Origin: Gliomastix tumulicola
Lineage: Eukaryota; Ascomycota; Sordariomycetes; Hypocreales; Bionectriaceae
Assembly (NCBI GenBank): GCA_001599755.1
Contig: BCHX01000009.1
Coordinates: 372,001 to 436,000 of the forward strand
Direction: 5' to 3'
DNA length: 64,000 bases
The notes beneath the pieces are model-generated. The model was not told where the DNA came from and did no database searches. It worked only from the letters and a program-made list of their open reading frames with translations. Shown piece by piece: positions 1-11,691 of this stretch (the first letter of the stretch is position 1; each line of letters opens with the position of its first letter). Made by a program: the position numbers and the translations under genes.

Positions 1-320
1 TCAGATCACTCCTGTTTAGCCTACCGAACCCCAGTTGCCCCCGGTCCCCCGTCTCGGATTCCGAGTGGCAATGATGGATGGGTGGCTTCGGAAAAGTTGA
101 CAATGCTGTGGTGCGTCCTTCTTCCGATGGGGGACAGTGTCTCTCCGATGGGGGGATCCGGGGCCCCAGATTCTACGTTCGGACAGAGATCGGCATTGTC
201 AAAGTTTATAAGAAGAGACTTCTTCGACGGGTCGATGTTGGCTTCGAAAAGAAACAGCTCGACAGAGCAATTCTGTTCCATTCTCATTCACTCCAAAGTA
301 CCGCTCGACCAGTCGTCACC
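1..320. other. Upstream region of the first glycoside hydrolase gene
   Basis: No convincing gene is visible. The segment holds the promoter and 5' leader of the glycoside hydrolase that starts at 321. A TTAGCC motif lies at 16-21; it is the reverse of GGCTAA, the core recognised by XlnR/Xyr1-type regulators, but a single copy is weak evidence. A TATA-like TTTATAAG lies near 205-212. Confidence 0.5.
205..212 (+). promoter_or_regulatory. TATA-like element of the glycoside hydrolase gene
   Basis: TTTATAAG lies about 110 nt before the ATG at 321, a usual distance for filamentous fungi. It is inferred from sequence and spacing only. Confidence 0.35.
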
Positions 321-1881
321 ATGAGAATTTCGACTCTATCTTTCCTCCCGCTGCTCCAGGCCGTTGTGGCATCAGCGGCAGTAGCTCGCCAGACCGTCAA
401 CGGCGTTGCAACCGTGGACCTCACATCCCGTACGGGCGAGGCCAAGTTTCTCGGCTCTGGCTTCATCTACGGCTGGCCCGAAGGATGGCCAGGCTACGAC
501 GGCAGCAGGCACATCCCCGACCACCTAGTCACGGACATCAAGTTCAACGCCTGTCGCGCCGGCGGCGCCCAGCTACCCAGTCCTTCTCTCGGATGGGCGG
601 ACAAGGGCTACGAGAGCTACGCCGGCCGCTTCGAGTCCACGCTCAACAGCTACCGTGTCACGCGCAAGTATGGCGGTGACTTCATCCTTCTGCCACACGA
701 TCTCTGGGGCAGCGATGGGGCCGGTGTCAGCCGGCTCCCTGGCGACAACGGTAACTGGACGGAGATGGAGATCTTCTACGATCAGCTGATTGGTGATCTC
801 ATCGAGAATGACATGCTCGAGGGCCTGGTGTTTGACATTTGGAATGAGCCTGAACTTGACCTCTTCTGGGACCGTGAGTGGGATCAGTATCTTGACTACT
901 ACGTCCGGGCACACAACATCGTGCGGTGAGTTTTTCATCTGCTTGGCTCCCCAAACAGCTTCCCTCCGACTGACACTGGACTTGCTTCAATCAATCTACG
1001 CAGCGAGAAACTTCCCGGTACTTTGATCAGCGGTTCATCGGGAGCTTACTCGCCCAACCTCGACCAAGACACCTGGCACACCTGGATGGCACGCATCGCT
1101 GAGGCGGGCGCGATCCCAGACATCTACTCCTGGCACCAGATCGGCAGCTGGGAGCGGGAACCCGACAGGACGGTCCCGGACTTCAACGCTATGCGCGAGC
1201 AGTACGGCCTGCCCGAGCGGCCCATCGACGTGAACGAGTACGCCTCGTCGGGCGAGCAGCACCCGGCGAACACGGCCTGGTTCCTCGGACAGCTAGAACG
1301 GCACAATATCCGTGGTCTGCGCGCGAACTGGGGCGGGGGTGCGGGCTTGCACGACTTCATGGGGGATCTCGTATTCTATGACGACGGCGGCGAGTATCAT
1401 CCCAACGGCGACTGGTACGTGTACAAGTACTACGCCGGCATGACGGGTGAGAGAGCCGCGACAACAGGCTCGAGCGACTATCTGTTCGATGCCTTTGCTA
1501 CCGTCTCCGATAACGCCGTCAAGATCATTGCTGGGACTCGGACGGTCGCTGCCGCCTACGAGCTGGAGATCAACGGCCTCTCCGCCCTAGGCCTCCCGAG
1601 CGACGGAACCATCAACGTGCGCACGCGGCAGTTCAACTGGGGCGGCAAGGCCTCGGACACGGGCGACAGCGTCGACCTCGGCGTTACCGAGTTTACCTAC
1701 ACTGGTGATACTGTAAGTGCCACGACTATCCTCAAGCTGCGTGCGCGCGCGCGGGGTTTCTGGGCCAATGGTAGGGCATGAACTGACTCGATGAACCGCG
1801 GCGATATAGCTTACGATTCCGTTCAACCCGGCTACCAACCAGACAGCCTACGCATTCGAATTCGCCGGGTCTCCGTCCTAG
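321..1881 (+). CDS. Secreted glycoside hydrolase, clan GH-A (GH39-like)
   Basis: Three exons (321-925, 1004-1712, 1810-1881) give 461 aa; exon lengths sum to a multiple of three. The ATG has a good CACC-ATG context and is followed by a signal peptide of about 20 residues. A TIM-barrel retaining hydrolase is suggested by FDIWNEPELD near residue 180, a typical acid/base Asn-Glu on strand 4, and IDVNEYAS near residue 280, the likely nucleophile on strand 7. Fungal proteins of this type are usually annotated as GH39 or GH39-like, acting on xylosides or other plant or fungal wall polysaccharides outside the cell. The exact family and substrate are uncertain; GH5- or GH30-like members share the same motifs. 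The last exon adds only about 23 residues but is well supported by splice sites and frame. Confidence 0.75.
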
Positions 1882-2589
1882 CTTTCCCGCCCAGGAATCT
1901 GTCTGGCTGGCGGCGGCGGCGGCTTTACTGCCAGGCCATGAATACAACGCGAGTTGTGGTCGTCGGTGTAAATCTGGACCTCCAACCATAGCTTCCTTAG
2001 TTGCAAGCGAGAATGGCCTAAAGCCACATTTGAGACATGCATGAACTGCACAGCGTCCTTAATTTTGATTGAGTGCGTATATAACGGACCCCCAAGTGAG
2101 CATGCTCGTCAATCTCAGGCTCGAGAGTGGCCTGGCACGAAAGGACTGATGATGGGGTGATACATCTGGACGGGCGTGGACAAGACGCAAGATCGACACT
2201 GACGGGACCTCGAAACTGGGGGCCAAGTTCGGGCGTTGACATGCTGATAAAAGTTTCACTCGGGGGGACAAGCTTTTGTCGTGATGCGTGATTTATGATT
2301 ATTCTTCGCCTCACCTGCTAAGCAGACAGAGCCCGGCAGTGAGACGAAGATGGGTGGCTAAAACCACCTCTGCTAATGCGCCAAGCACATCGCAGCTCAT
2401 ATCAGACGCTATGGTAGTGTAGTCATCATGTCATTAAAATCCAGCAAGAAATGTCAGGCATCCAAGAAGAACCATGTCCAAAAAGAAAATCATCCCATCC
2501 AGAGACCCTGGACTTCGGCGACCCATGTCGGTAATACCGCCGTTGTACGTTACACGTTGCACAGACGCTTCACGCCGACGCAGTCATCT
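1882..2589. other. Convergent intergenic region
   Basis: This lies between the 3' ends of the glycoside hydrolase and the Zn2Cys6 regulator. It holds their 3' untranslated regions. No open frame with plausible coding content was seen. Confidence 0.6.
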
Positions 2590-5360
2590 CTACCCCTGCC
2601 CCTGCCCCTGTCCCTGCCCTTGCCCCTGCCCTTGAAGCTGCTCCGGCGTTGGCAGACTCGCTGCCTGCGAGCTGATGAAGTCGAAGCCGAGACTGCCCCA
2701 GTCCCACAGGCGAGAGAAGTCTCCGAGCTCCGTGTCGGTGATGGGCTGCGCATCAAAGTTATCCGTCGCCGTCGGTGCCATGGGCTGGAGCTCGGCATAG
2801 GGACCCATCGAGACCAGGCCGTCATATCTCATATTGTTAGTCGGCGGTGCTTCTGCTTCGCCGAGGGGCGGGAACGACGGCTGCAGCATGGCGTTCATGC
2901 CGAGGGCCTGCTCATCGTAGCCGGCGTACACCTGATTGTCGGCAGAGAATGCAGAGATGGGCTGCTCATGCACGATCGGAGCGACGCTCGTTGGGTCGGT
3001 GTCGGGTGTAGCCACAGTCTGGCTCTGCGGGGTCGCGCCTGTCGTACCACTGCTGTGCGTGTAATAATTGCTGGGCGAGGTCGTATCGGACCCGTTGTGA
3101 GGTACAGCGCGGCCAGCGTTCGTCCCACCTTCGAGGCCCGACCCATTGACCCGGGCCCTCTCAGGCGAAGGTTGGTTCGGCGAGAGCTGCTGGTTCGGCG
3201 AGCGCTGCTGCTGATTCGGCGAGCGCTGGTGCTGATTCGGCGATGGTTGCTTGGACGGGGCTGTGCTGGCTGGTGACTGGATCTTGACCCGTTTTCGCCT
3301 GCCTTGGTACATGGACCCTGGCACCCGCTTGACGATGCTGCTGAGGAGCCCGTACGACGTCGTGGCCGTCTTGGAAAGACTGTTTAGACCCTTGAGAAGA
3401 CCGACCGCTTCATCGATGGCTGAGATGATACTGGCACGATGGGGAATGCTGTAGTGTTCGTCCTTGATGATTGCAGCCGACAGCACCGTAGCCGTATCAA
3501 AGAGGGAGAAGATGATGAAGTGAAATCTGCCGTCCTTGTGGTGGACATGACGGGTCCACGCGCCTGTCGTCCTGACGTTCTTGAGGGCATAGTGGATGCC
3601 AATCTCTCGGATCTGCAGCTCCTCGGGGCTCGACGAGGGCGTGTAGGTCTTCGCCATATACGCCCGGATCGGATTGAGAACCATGAGGTATGCCATGGTG
3701 TGGATGTAGTAGCGATGAGACACAGCCCAAGGGTGAGTCCCGTCGCGCGAGTAATCCGGGTTTTCCGTATGGTACTCGACAGGGAACATGCGCATCCAAG
3801 CCTCGAGGATCTTCAAGTACTCCTGAATCTGCTGCGGCGTCTCGACATTCCTTGGGGCTCCAAATTTGCTGGCAAGAATAGCCACAGCTTCTGCCTGCAG
3901 TTTCATGTGCAGCAGGGGAGACGGATTGTAGCCTTCCAGGGCAAGGGACGGCTGCTTAACGTCGACATCGCGGTGGTCGATGATGGTAGGCCGGCCGAGC
4001 CCTGAGGCAAATTGCCAGTCCCAGGTGCTTAGAATACACCAGACGCGGCGGCGCATCTCGCAGTCAAATTCAGTTAGGCCACGGGATGCTGCTTCTCGGT
4101 GGAGACCCAGCTCCTGTGCCTCGCGGACAGCAGCGCCAATGAGGTGCCAGGCCTCGACAAATCGAGCCTCGGCTTTATACCAGTAGATGGAGTGCAGCAT
4201 GCGCTGGACGTTGAGAAGATGATAATGACCGTCGGGTATCGAGTTCGAGAGCTCTCGTCCAGCATTGAGGTAGCGTTCAGTCAGGATCTCGGCGCCTTCA
4301 CCAAAATCGACTTCGAGCTGGGGCTTCTCGTCGATGTCGAGGTGCTGGGTGGCGCAGGAGCAAATGGCGAGGAGCAAGCTCGTCCACTGCACGGACAGTG
4401 GCTGCTTTCGCACCCTGCGATTCCACCAGCTCTGGTACTCTTGCAGGAACCTCGCGGGGAAGACGATGTAGTAGTGCAAATTGACGTTGTCGAAGAAGAG
4501 CTGGACGAGGGTATCTGCGCTCGCTGTGTTAGAGCTGGGACTCGTCTTCTCCGACGCTGCATTCCGGCACTTACCCATCTTGGGTCGAGGGGGCAAGGCG
4601 GCAAGCGCCTCTCGCATAGCGTGGCTCTCCTCGGGCATCACCCAGTCCTCCTCCTGCATGGCCTTCTTGGGTTTCTGTAGCCAACGGCGGTTAAGCAAGC
4701 ACTCCCCAGCGTCGCAGCAAGAATAGCCAAGCCACACTTACGTCCACACTGAGCCCAAGGCCCCCGAGAATAGACCCATCCATGTATCCAACATCCTCGA
4801 GGACGGGGCCATCGCTGTCGGAATCATAGTACTCGCTCGTGGCATCGTCGCCTTCGAATTGCTGCGATCGCTTCAGGCTGCCTGGGGTCGAGGCTGTAGT
4901 CTTTTCGGTGGGCGGGACGGAACCGCCGAAACGGCACTTGTCGACGACCCTACGCTTCTGGCAATGGTTGCAGGGCCATTCTCGATTGCACTGGAAGACG
5001 CGGCAGAGTTAGCACAAGGCTCCAGAGATGTCTAGCAGTGCGCTGGGGCGATGGACGAATGGGCGACGCATATCAGAGACGAGGCGCAAACTAGCGGGAG
5101 CAGATGCCCGAGTGGCTGGCCCCATGGCGTATGTGTGTGGGTGCTGCTGGTGGCAGAGACGGCCGTCTCCCAGTGCAGGGCTGACTGGATGATAGGTCAT
5201 ATCCGGGGCAGAAGCTCCCCGCGACGGATGGCGGCGCGGCTTGTGCAAAAACGGGCTGGAACACGGGAGTCGCGGACTGACTGACCTTCTGCTTCCTCCG
5301 CTGGCACTCAGCGCAAGAGTTGCGGTGCAAGATGGGCGCCTGTGTCGCCGCAGCGCCCAT
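2590..5360 (-). CDS. Zn(II)2Cys6 transcription factor with fungal_trans domain
   Basis: Four exons (5360-5286, 4990-4742, 4674-4575, 4514-2590) give 782 aa. The zinc cluster is CAECQRRKQKC joined across the first intron to NREWPCNHCQKRRVVDKC, matching CX2CX6CX5CX2CX8C. The fungal-specific regulator domain follows, from about residue 145 (DTLVQLFFDNVNLHYYIVFP onward). The C-terminus is low-complexity: SPNQ repeats and a Gly-Gln tail of about 13 residues. It should be a nuclear DNA-binding regulator, resembling the group often labelled acriflavine-sensitivity control protein acr-2 in fungal annotations (recalled, not searched). The start at 5360 is preferred because it places the zinc cluster near the N-terminus; an upstream in-frame ATG at 5561 exists. 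A 60-nt intron (4574-4515) keeps the frame open if unspliced. It sits between CAZyme genes and may regulate them. Confidence 0.85.
2592..2632. repeat. CCCTGC-type minisatellite encoding a Gly-Gln tail
   Basis: A tandem run of CCCTGC/CCCTTGC units on the + strand is read on the - strand as alternating Gly and Gln at the very end of the Zn2Cys6 regulator. Such repeats are prone to length change. Confidence 0.8.
3165..3255. repeat. Repeats encoding Ser-Pro-Asn-Gln units
   Basis: Imperfect repeats (GATTCGGCGAGCG-like on the + strand) encode four or five SPNQ blocks separated by Gln/Arg-rich spacers in the regulator. The segment is likely disordered. Confidence 0.75.
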
Positions 5361-6807
5361 TGTGCATGCCGGGGTGGGATGCGTTGCGGTACGTTTCTGG
5401 CGGTTCCCGACGTTGGGACGAATGTGAAAATTGGGCGCCGATCGGATCACGCTATCGTCAGAGCATGCCCGGAGATCCCTAGGCCGAGGCGATTGAGCTG
5501 GATGGAAGGGAAGAGGAGGAGAGGAGCGAGAGGGCGCGGGATGGGAAGAAATGCGATACAAAAGAGAGCAGACAGCAGCAGCCCAGAGCCCGAGGAAACG
5601 GCAAGGATGACAGGACAGTGCACGTCAGGTGGGGTCGAGTCCTGGACTCCTGGAGCTACAGCACGTTAATCCCGTGCGACAGTGTGTTTCTTCTGTTTCT
5701 TCTGGCTGGCACAAGCTGAGTTGGAGCTTAGCGGGCTTTCGTTGCTTTTTAGTGCCCTCTTTTTGGTGGGTTCCGGCGGGGCAAACCCAAGGTGGGTACT
5801 GCCCGAGCTTCAGAACCCTCACAACAGAACCTTGGAACTCCTCAGGGAAGGCGCGGGCGGGGGAGTCAAACGGTCGCCAGGACTCGTTCGCTCTTTCCTT
5901 CTGTCCCGTCCGTCTCTTCCGCTGGACAAAATGAATGGATTTCTCTTCTGTCCAGTCATAGTGTCCTCCGCACCTGGAACTTCCCATCTCACGTACCGTC
6001 AGAAACCCAGCCGCCGCCGCTGATGCAGCCGTGAGCAATTCCCATGGGAAAATGTTCCCATGTGCATTCAGCCCCTCCTAATCCATGCGAAGCGAGCGTG
6101 TGCTCCCCCGGAAGCAGCCATGACCGGCCATGGCCCTTGACCGCCAATAACGGCCGCGCAGCAGCAGCCCCCCCAAGCCCAACGGCGGCCGGTGCAGTGA
6201 GACGCCAATCAGAACGCCTTTGGATGACTGCATCTCCTCCCCCCTCCTCCCCTGCCTCCACTGCTCTGCATCGCGACGTGACACATGGGCAATGTCGCAC
6301 GCGAATTACGACCCAGACAGCGAGACAAACTGGCCGTTGGGGGGGTTCTCTTGCGAGCTGCCCCCCTTCTTCGAGCCCGGTCTAGCGGCCTGACTAATTA
6401 ACGCCATCATGCGCGCCGTTTCTTGTCAGACAGTGGCGGACGAGCTGAGACAAGTGGCAGGATTCCGACAACGCTCGCAGAAGGTCCCTTCATCCGGGCG
6501 GCCTTCAGCTGAGTCCCCTCGAATCCTCCCCGCTCGCGCCTACCCTGGATCTCGATCGCTGAAATCCCGGGGGTCCAGCATGCCGTCGACTGTCTGGGGC
6601 GATGTTCACAGGAGATGGAGCGTCGGAAATGACTTGCAGAGGTCAGGAGCACATTCTCAATTTAGAAACGAAGTATCTATGCTTCTCGATACTAGTAGAT
6701 AAAATTGGTGGCGCTGTTACGCCGTGTGGAACGACCAGTTTGGGGAGACGAAATACGTATCCCAAGCCACCCCCCTCACCAAATGACACTCATCGGGGAC
6801 TTCCGAT
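5361..6807. other. Long intergenic region between Zn2Cys6 regulator and GH7 gene
   Basis: About 1.4 kb holds the promoter and leader of the regulator (- strand) and the 3' region of the GH7 gene. Short open frames near 5640-6030 lack splice support and recognisable domains. Pyrimidine- and purine-rich tracts are present. Confidence 0.5.
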
Positions 6808-8522
6808 TTACACGTCCGTAGTGGTGCCGATGGGACCGAAGCGGATGTTCGACCAGGCAACGTAACTAGAGCAATCAGGAGTCAGCAGCCGACCTATATC
6901 AGGGAGAGAATACGGTAGGTAGGACATACGCGTCGGGGTTGTCGGCAACGACATCGTCGGGGTTGCCACTGTCGGCAGGGCAGTCACCACGGTGGATGCC
7001 AGGAGTGTCAGGGTTGCCGTCACGGGGCCAGATGCCGTCGAGCCAGAGCATGTTGGCGTAGTGCTACGTCAAGTCAGTCTTTGGTCCACAGAGGAGGAGC
7101 AGAGAGGTAGAGAGGGCGGCCAACTCACATCGGCCCAGATGGAGAGGACGAGGACCTGCGGCAGGGCAGCGGCCTCGGAGATGGCGGACCAGCCACCGAC
7201 CTCAGAGTAGCGGTCGTAGTCGTCAAACACGTCAAAGAGAACGTCGCAGAGCGCAGGGCTGACGTCGGCCGAGTCAGGGAGGCCGTCCCACGTCGGGGTC
7301 GGGATGTCGATTCGCTGGCCGTTCTGCACGAAGAACTGGCGCATAGCGTTGGCCTCAAACTGGGTAACGACGCTGTCACGGGCCACATTAGTTCACATCA
7401 TCCGAATAATAAGCCTGGGTTAGGCCGGAGGCCAGGTGGAGATCACTTACGTGAAGACGGACGAGGTGTCGAGAGTCTTGCCCTCGCCGTAGAAGTCATG
7501 GTTACCCATGCGGAAGGGGTTGTAGTCGCAACCGTTGGCATCGCAGTAGCCGTCGAAGCGCTCATCGGAGTAGGTACCTCCGCAGCCAGCACCAACACCG
7601 TCCTCGCAGACGTGGTACTCGTTGTGACCAGCCTCGCAGCCGTGAGGGGTCAGGGCGAACGAGTGACGGTTGGACTCCCAGACGTCAATCTCACCGCAGC
7701 AGGCACCGAGGGCGCCGACGCCGGCGTTCTCGTCGCTGGTTGATGGCTCCCAGCCCTCGTAGTTGCCCTTGGTGTCACCTGTCAGCATCTTGCCATTCTG
7801 CCCACAATATGATAGCCTGGGCTACTTACAACACCGCCGATGAACTTGAGATCACGAGCGCACTGGGCATCGCAGTAGCCCGTTCCGTACTCGGCACCCG
7901 CCTCGTTGGCCGGGAACTGCGACGAGCCACCGTCGGCCTCCATGGGCACGAAGTAGAGGGCGCTGTTCATGCCGCAGGCAACAGTGGAGAGATCGACGTC
8001 AAAGGCAAGCTCGTTGCCGATGAGGTTGAAGTGCTGGTACGAGTTGGTGCTCTCAAGCAGGTACGTGCGTGCGCCGACGTTGGTGCCGTACTGATGCTCG
8101 TTGACGAAGCTGAGCCTGAGCTCGTTGCCGGAGGTGGTGATGCCGTAGGTCTCGTCATAGCGGGCACCCTCGAGGTGGCAGATGTCTGCGCAGTCCGTGT
8201 TGCTGCTGCATGCGCTGGTCCACTCGTTGCCGTCGTAGCAGTTCTCGTAGTTGCCTGGCGTGGCGTGGTCAGATTGGACCCCCCCTCTCGTGAATTTGGA
8301 ATAACGTGACGGGAGGAGGAATGAGTGGATTGATGAGTGTCAGTGCTTACCGTTGTGAATCCAGCGCCAGTTGGAGTCAATGACAATCTCTCCGTTGACG
8401 TTGGTGCAGCCACTGGACGTGCACTGCTGCCAGGTCAGGGGAGGATGGGTCTCAGCGGTGTCATCGCCGACCTTCTGGGCAACAGCCACAGAGATAAGCG
8501 AGAGAGCAGCAAGAGTGAGCAT
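6808..8522 (-). CDS. Secreted GH7 cellulase (cellobiohydrolase/endoglucanase)
   Basis: Six exons (8522-8351, 8254-7830, 7797-7451, 7372-7129, 7063-6930, 6865-6808) give 459 aa. A signal peptide ends near AVA-Q at residue 16. The mature N-terminus continues DTAETHPPLTWQQC, a GH7 hallmark. The catalytic segment GACCGEIDVWES carries the GH7 E-x-D-x-x-E triad (nucleophile, assisting Asp, acid/base). Many paired cysteines and the C-terminal SNIRFGPIG are typical. GH7 enzymes cut beta-1,4-glucan with retention. The chain ends shortly after the catalytic domain, so there is no CBM1 or linker. Whether it is a cellobiohydrolase or an endoglucanase depends on loops that cannot be judged here. It is probably induced on plant material. 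Confidence 0.93.
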
Positions 8523-8611
8523 CGTAATAGATTCTTTGGCCTCGAGATGTCGTAGATGATGGTGGTGGACGAGGAGAGGTTGGTCTGAGACACTCCCGGA
8601 CGATGGGCCTA

Positions 8612-8619
8612 CTTATACC
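8612..8619 (-). promoter_or_regulatory. TATA-like element of the GH7 gene
   Basis: GGTATAAGT on the - strand lies about 90 nt before the GH7 start codon. It is inferred from motif and distance. Confidence 0.45.
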
Positions 8620-10979
8620 TCGCCATGGGGAGATCATCTCGATAGCTTGTGCTATGGATAAAGGGGTCGGTCTTCCAGGCATCTCTCGATAATCACGCCT
8701 GACGGAGCGAAGAAAGCTGCATCATGTTTCCTAACGGAGAGCGAGTGTCCGTCCTTGGTCGGCGAGTTCATTGAGCCTGCGGAGTGGCTGCCCGGATCGT
8801 CGCCAGCGTAGTCTCATCCAGATCAATCAAAGTTAATAAGTCATATATCATCCTATGCACGACAAGCCCGCAGCTGCCTCTGATACTTGATATGGGGACG
8901 GGTAGCTCAGGAGGGAAGACGCGCGTATGTTCTTGTCCCCTCCCGTTGAGTGATGTCATTGCAGCTCGGCAGACACGAATAAGCTTGCTTTAAGCTCTTC
9001 AATATTTGTCCATTTTCAGGTTTAAACTCACCAATATTGTCCAATATTGTCCAATACCCGACGCAAGGTACGGGACCTGAGTATCGTTCATCGTGGAAAC
9101 AAAAGAAGGGCATGGCGGCATCAAGCCTCCGAACTTGTTCAAGTTTGGTAGGAGGAAGGGGAAGATGGAGGGTGGCCATGGGATGCAATTTGCCGGGCAA
9201 AGTGGCAGTAGGAAGACACCGTGCAGGAGCCATTGGCTACTCGCGGTCAGGTGTAACCCATCCTTGCATCTCCAAGACGGACCTTTGGGTGTGAGAAGGT
9301 AACCTCGCTACGGAAGGAGGTTGTATGCCACCCAGATTATCCCTGAATGTCGAGTGACACACCTGCGGAGGCAGCCAACTCAGCCCAGAGGACGCATTTG
9401 CCGACCTGGCTGTCTCCCCGCTGCATCTCTACCGAATAAGAAGGATACAGCTTACCTTTTCCGACCGCAAGCTGGGCATGTAGTCAGAACACAGATACGG
9501 GGCATCGAACCACAGCGGAAACTACCCCAGACTTACGGCAGACGCCGGGTCTTCCACCTCATCCACGCGTGTACTCCATTGATGTGACATCTCCCCTCCA
9601 CCAGCAGCTGAATCCGGGCAACGGCGGTCCCCACCCATGGACACACGTCTAGAAAGGGAGCAAATGAAAGAGCCGGGCGAGAGTGTCCATGCACACCCAG
9701 GGGAGCACAAAAGAGGGGTTCATGCTGACCAAAGGGGGGGCGCAGTCCCTTCGTCTTTGGGCCGTGGGATCAGCGCTTCCGAGTGCCATCTTTGGTCTCT
9801 TCGCGGGCGGGAAGAGCGTGACGGACGCTTGGACATTCATTTGTGTCTGCATACTGTGCGTCTCCCGAGCGCCGAACAGACGAGTGACAGGCTCCGCGGA
9901 CGGTGATCACGGATCGTCACCCATGTGACGTCGTCCACGGTCTGTCATGGACGAGCAAGCTTGTTGAAATTACGGCTTGTAGCTTGTGGCTTGTCAGAAA
10001 CATCTCCCTCGAAGAATGAGCCAAGGTGGGAGAATGATACGGGCATTCAGGTTAAATTAAAAAAAGGGGGCATCTTAGCCGGGGAATCGGGGGAATGACT
10101 GCTCTTTGGGCAGGGTACATGTCACTACCTACCTGATGCGGGGACTCACTGGATGCGACCATGGAAAAGCCGTCGACAACAACCGGGTATTATGAATGCA
10201 ACCTCCTCCTTCATGTGATAAGTGAGACGCTGGAACGTTTTCGCGGAGGTGGGAGGTTCAGGGTCACTTCTTGGCCCTTGCTCTCATTCGTTGAGCATAT
10301 TTTCCCGATAAAACATGCACCTGAAAGCGGACTTGGCAGCTACAACACTGCCGTATACAGTGTTTGGTAGCTATGCTGATATCGGCTCTTGGAGTAGGTA
10401 CTTAGAGATGGGTGACTTGCAGTAAAACGAAACGGGGACCTGACCACAAAGGCATTTGGTTGCTGCGCACTGACCCTCACTGGTCAGACCGATGCTGGGC
10501 GAAGTGCTCACACATGAAGGGAGTATGATATGCCAATGCTAGGAGGTGGGTGAGTCGATAGGAATTTCTACTTGACCTGCAGAGAATTTGGTGACATCTA
10601 TTTGAGAATCCCCCTGGGAGGCGGTCCGTGAGGCAGAAGTACGCCCTGGCATGATCCCATTTGCGAGACATGTCTCGGACCATCAGTAGAAGCCAAAAAA
10701 TACTCTTGAAGAGCTTGTGCGTAGTTTACTCCGCTTGGTGGCCGTCAAGAAAATCGAGATGCCTATCGGCGGCCTGGTCAAACAGCTGGCGAATACCTAT
10801 CTATTAGAGATGCTGATAAGTGCTCCATTGCAATGCCAGCCGCCTCTCCCGTTGACCAAGTTCCAGGGTAGCGTGGAAGTATCAAATTTGATGGCTTGTC
10901 TCAAAGGGCTACACATGACCTAGCACACGTCTCAGGTACTCATCTGTAAGTGATTCACTCACCATCGAAAGGGCAGGCA

Positions 10980-10987
10980 CATAAATA
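10980..10987 (+). promoter_or_regulatory. TATA-like element of the small secreted protein gene
   Basis: CATAAATA lies about 105 nt before the ATG at 11088. It is inferred from motif and distance. Confidence 0.35.
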
Positions 10988-11087
10988 CCCATCTGCCTTG
11001 CGAATGGAAAAAAGTCTCACGGTGCCTTATTCTTCTTCTACCAGTATCTTTCCCAAGCCATCCAAGACCCTTAGTCCTCTCACAACC

Positions 11088-11510
11088 ATGAAAATTCTCA
11101 TTGCCGTGGCCCTTCTGGCCTTCAAGACCGTCCTGGGACAATCCGGCCGCCCATGTGGTCTCAAAGTCGCGCCCTGCCCCGAAGACCAGCACTGCGTCCC
11201 CGATGAACCCGGCTGTAACGATCCCAACCGTTGCATCGGCCGCTGCGAATTCAGCAACGCATACCCAAGCTGTGGAGGCCACCGCGCCGAGCCTCTCGAG
11301 TGCGATGCCACCGCCGACTGTCGAGACGATCCGAGAGAGCCGGATAGTTGTGGGATGGCCTGTGATATTCCGGGGATATGCATACCCAAGGAGCATGTCA
11401 CATGTGATCCTTCCCAAGGCATTGAGAGCTGCCCCGGTGGACTGTTTTGCTACGCCTGGAAAGAAGAGAAGGACCTGGATGGTGGCGATGGCTGTGGGAT
11501 TTGTCTGTGA
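11088..11510 (+). CDS. Small secreted cysteine-rich protein
   Basis: This is a single exon of 140 aa. MKILIAVALLAFKTVLGQ is a clear signal peptide with cleavage after LG or GQ. The mature chain of about 122 residues has 17 cysteines, spread in short loops such as CGLK, APCP, QHC, PGC, NRC and GRC, so it is probably held together by disulfides. It has no membrane segment and no domain I recognise. The composition is rich in Asp, Glu, Pro and Gly. Size, secretion and cysteine density fit candidate effectors or small extracellular proteins of plant-associated fungi, but function is unknown. The ATG has a Kozak-like CAACC-ATG context, and a TATA-like element precedes it by about 105 nt. Confidence 0.8.
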   Translation: MKILIAVALLAFKTVLGQSGRPCGLKVAPCPEDQHCVPDEPGCNDPNRCIGRCEFSNAYPSCGGHRAEPLECDATADCRDDPREPDSCGMACDIPGICIPKEHVTCDPSQGIESCPGGLFCYAWKEEKDLDGGDGCGICL

Positions 11511-11691
11511 CCAGGAGGGGAAACAGGAGACAGGCTTGAGTCCGGCTTGGCGGAGAGTATTTGGAAGGACGTTATCATCTCAAGAGAATGGAGCTGCTGC
11601 GGACTATATTTATAAAGAAAAATTGAATTCGGTCATTTGAATAGGCCTCGAGATTTACTTGGAGACACCTCGGGTCATGTGCCTAGACCCC

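Larger units (their letters stand above)
8523..11087. other. Large intergenic region (GH7 promoter and upstream of small secreted protein)
   Basis: This is about 2.5 kb with no supportable gene. It serves as the divergent promoter region of the GH7 gene and the cysteine-rich secreted protein. CCAAT-like motifs occur in a tandem segment near 9030-9060, and a TTAGCC (reverse of GGCTAA) lies near 10074. Short open frames (for example 10161-10370) show no domain, signal peptide or splice context. Confidence 0.5.

Noticed and set aside
2428..3276. Long + strand open frame (282 aa) opposite the Zn2Cys6 regulator
   Set aside because: It is antisense to a gene with clear domains, is Leu/Arg-rich as expected of a shadow frame, and has no recognisable domain.
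5629..6034. Small open frames beginning MCFFCFFW near 5682
   Set aside because: No signal for splicing, no domain and low-complexity composition in a promoter region.
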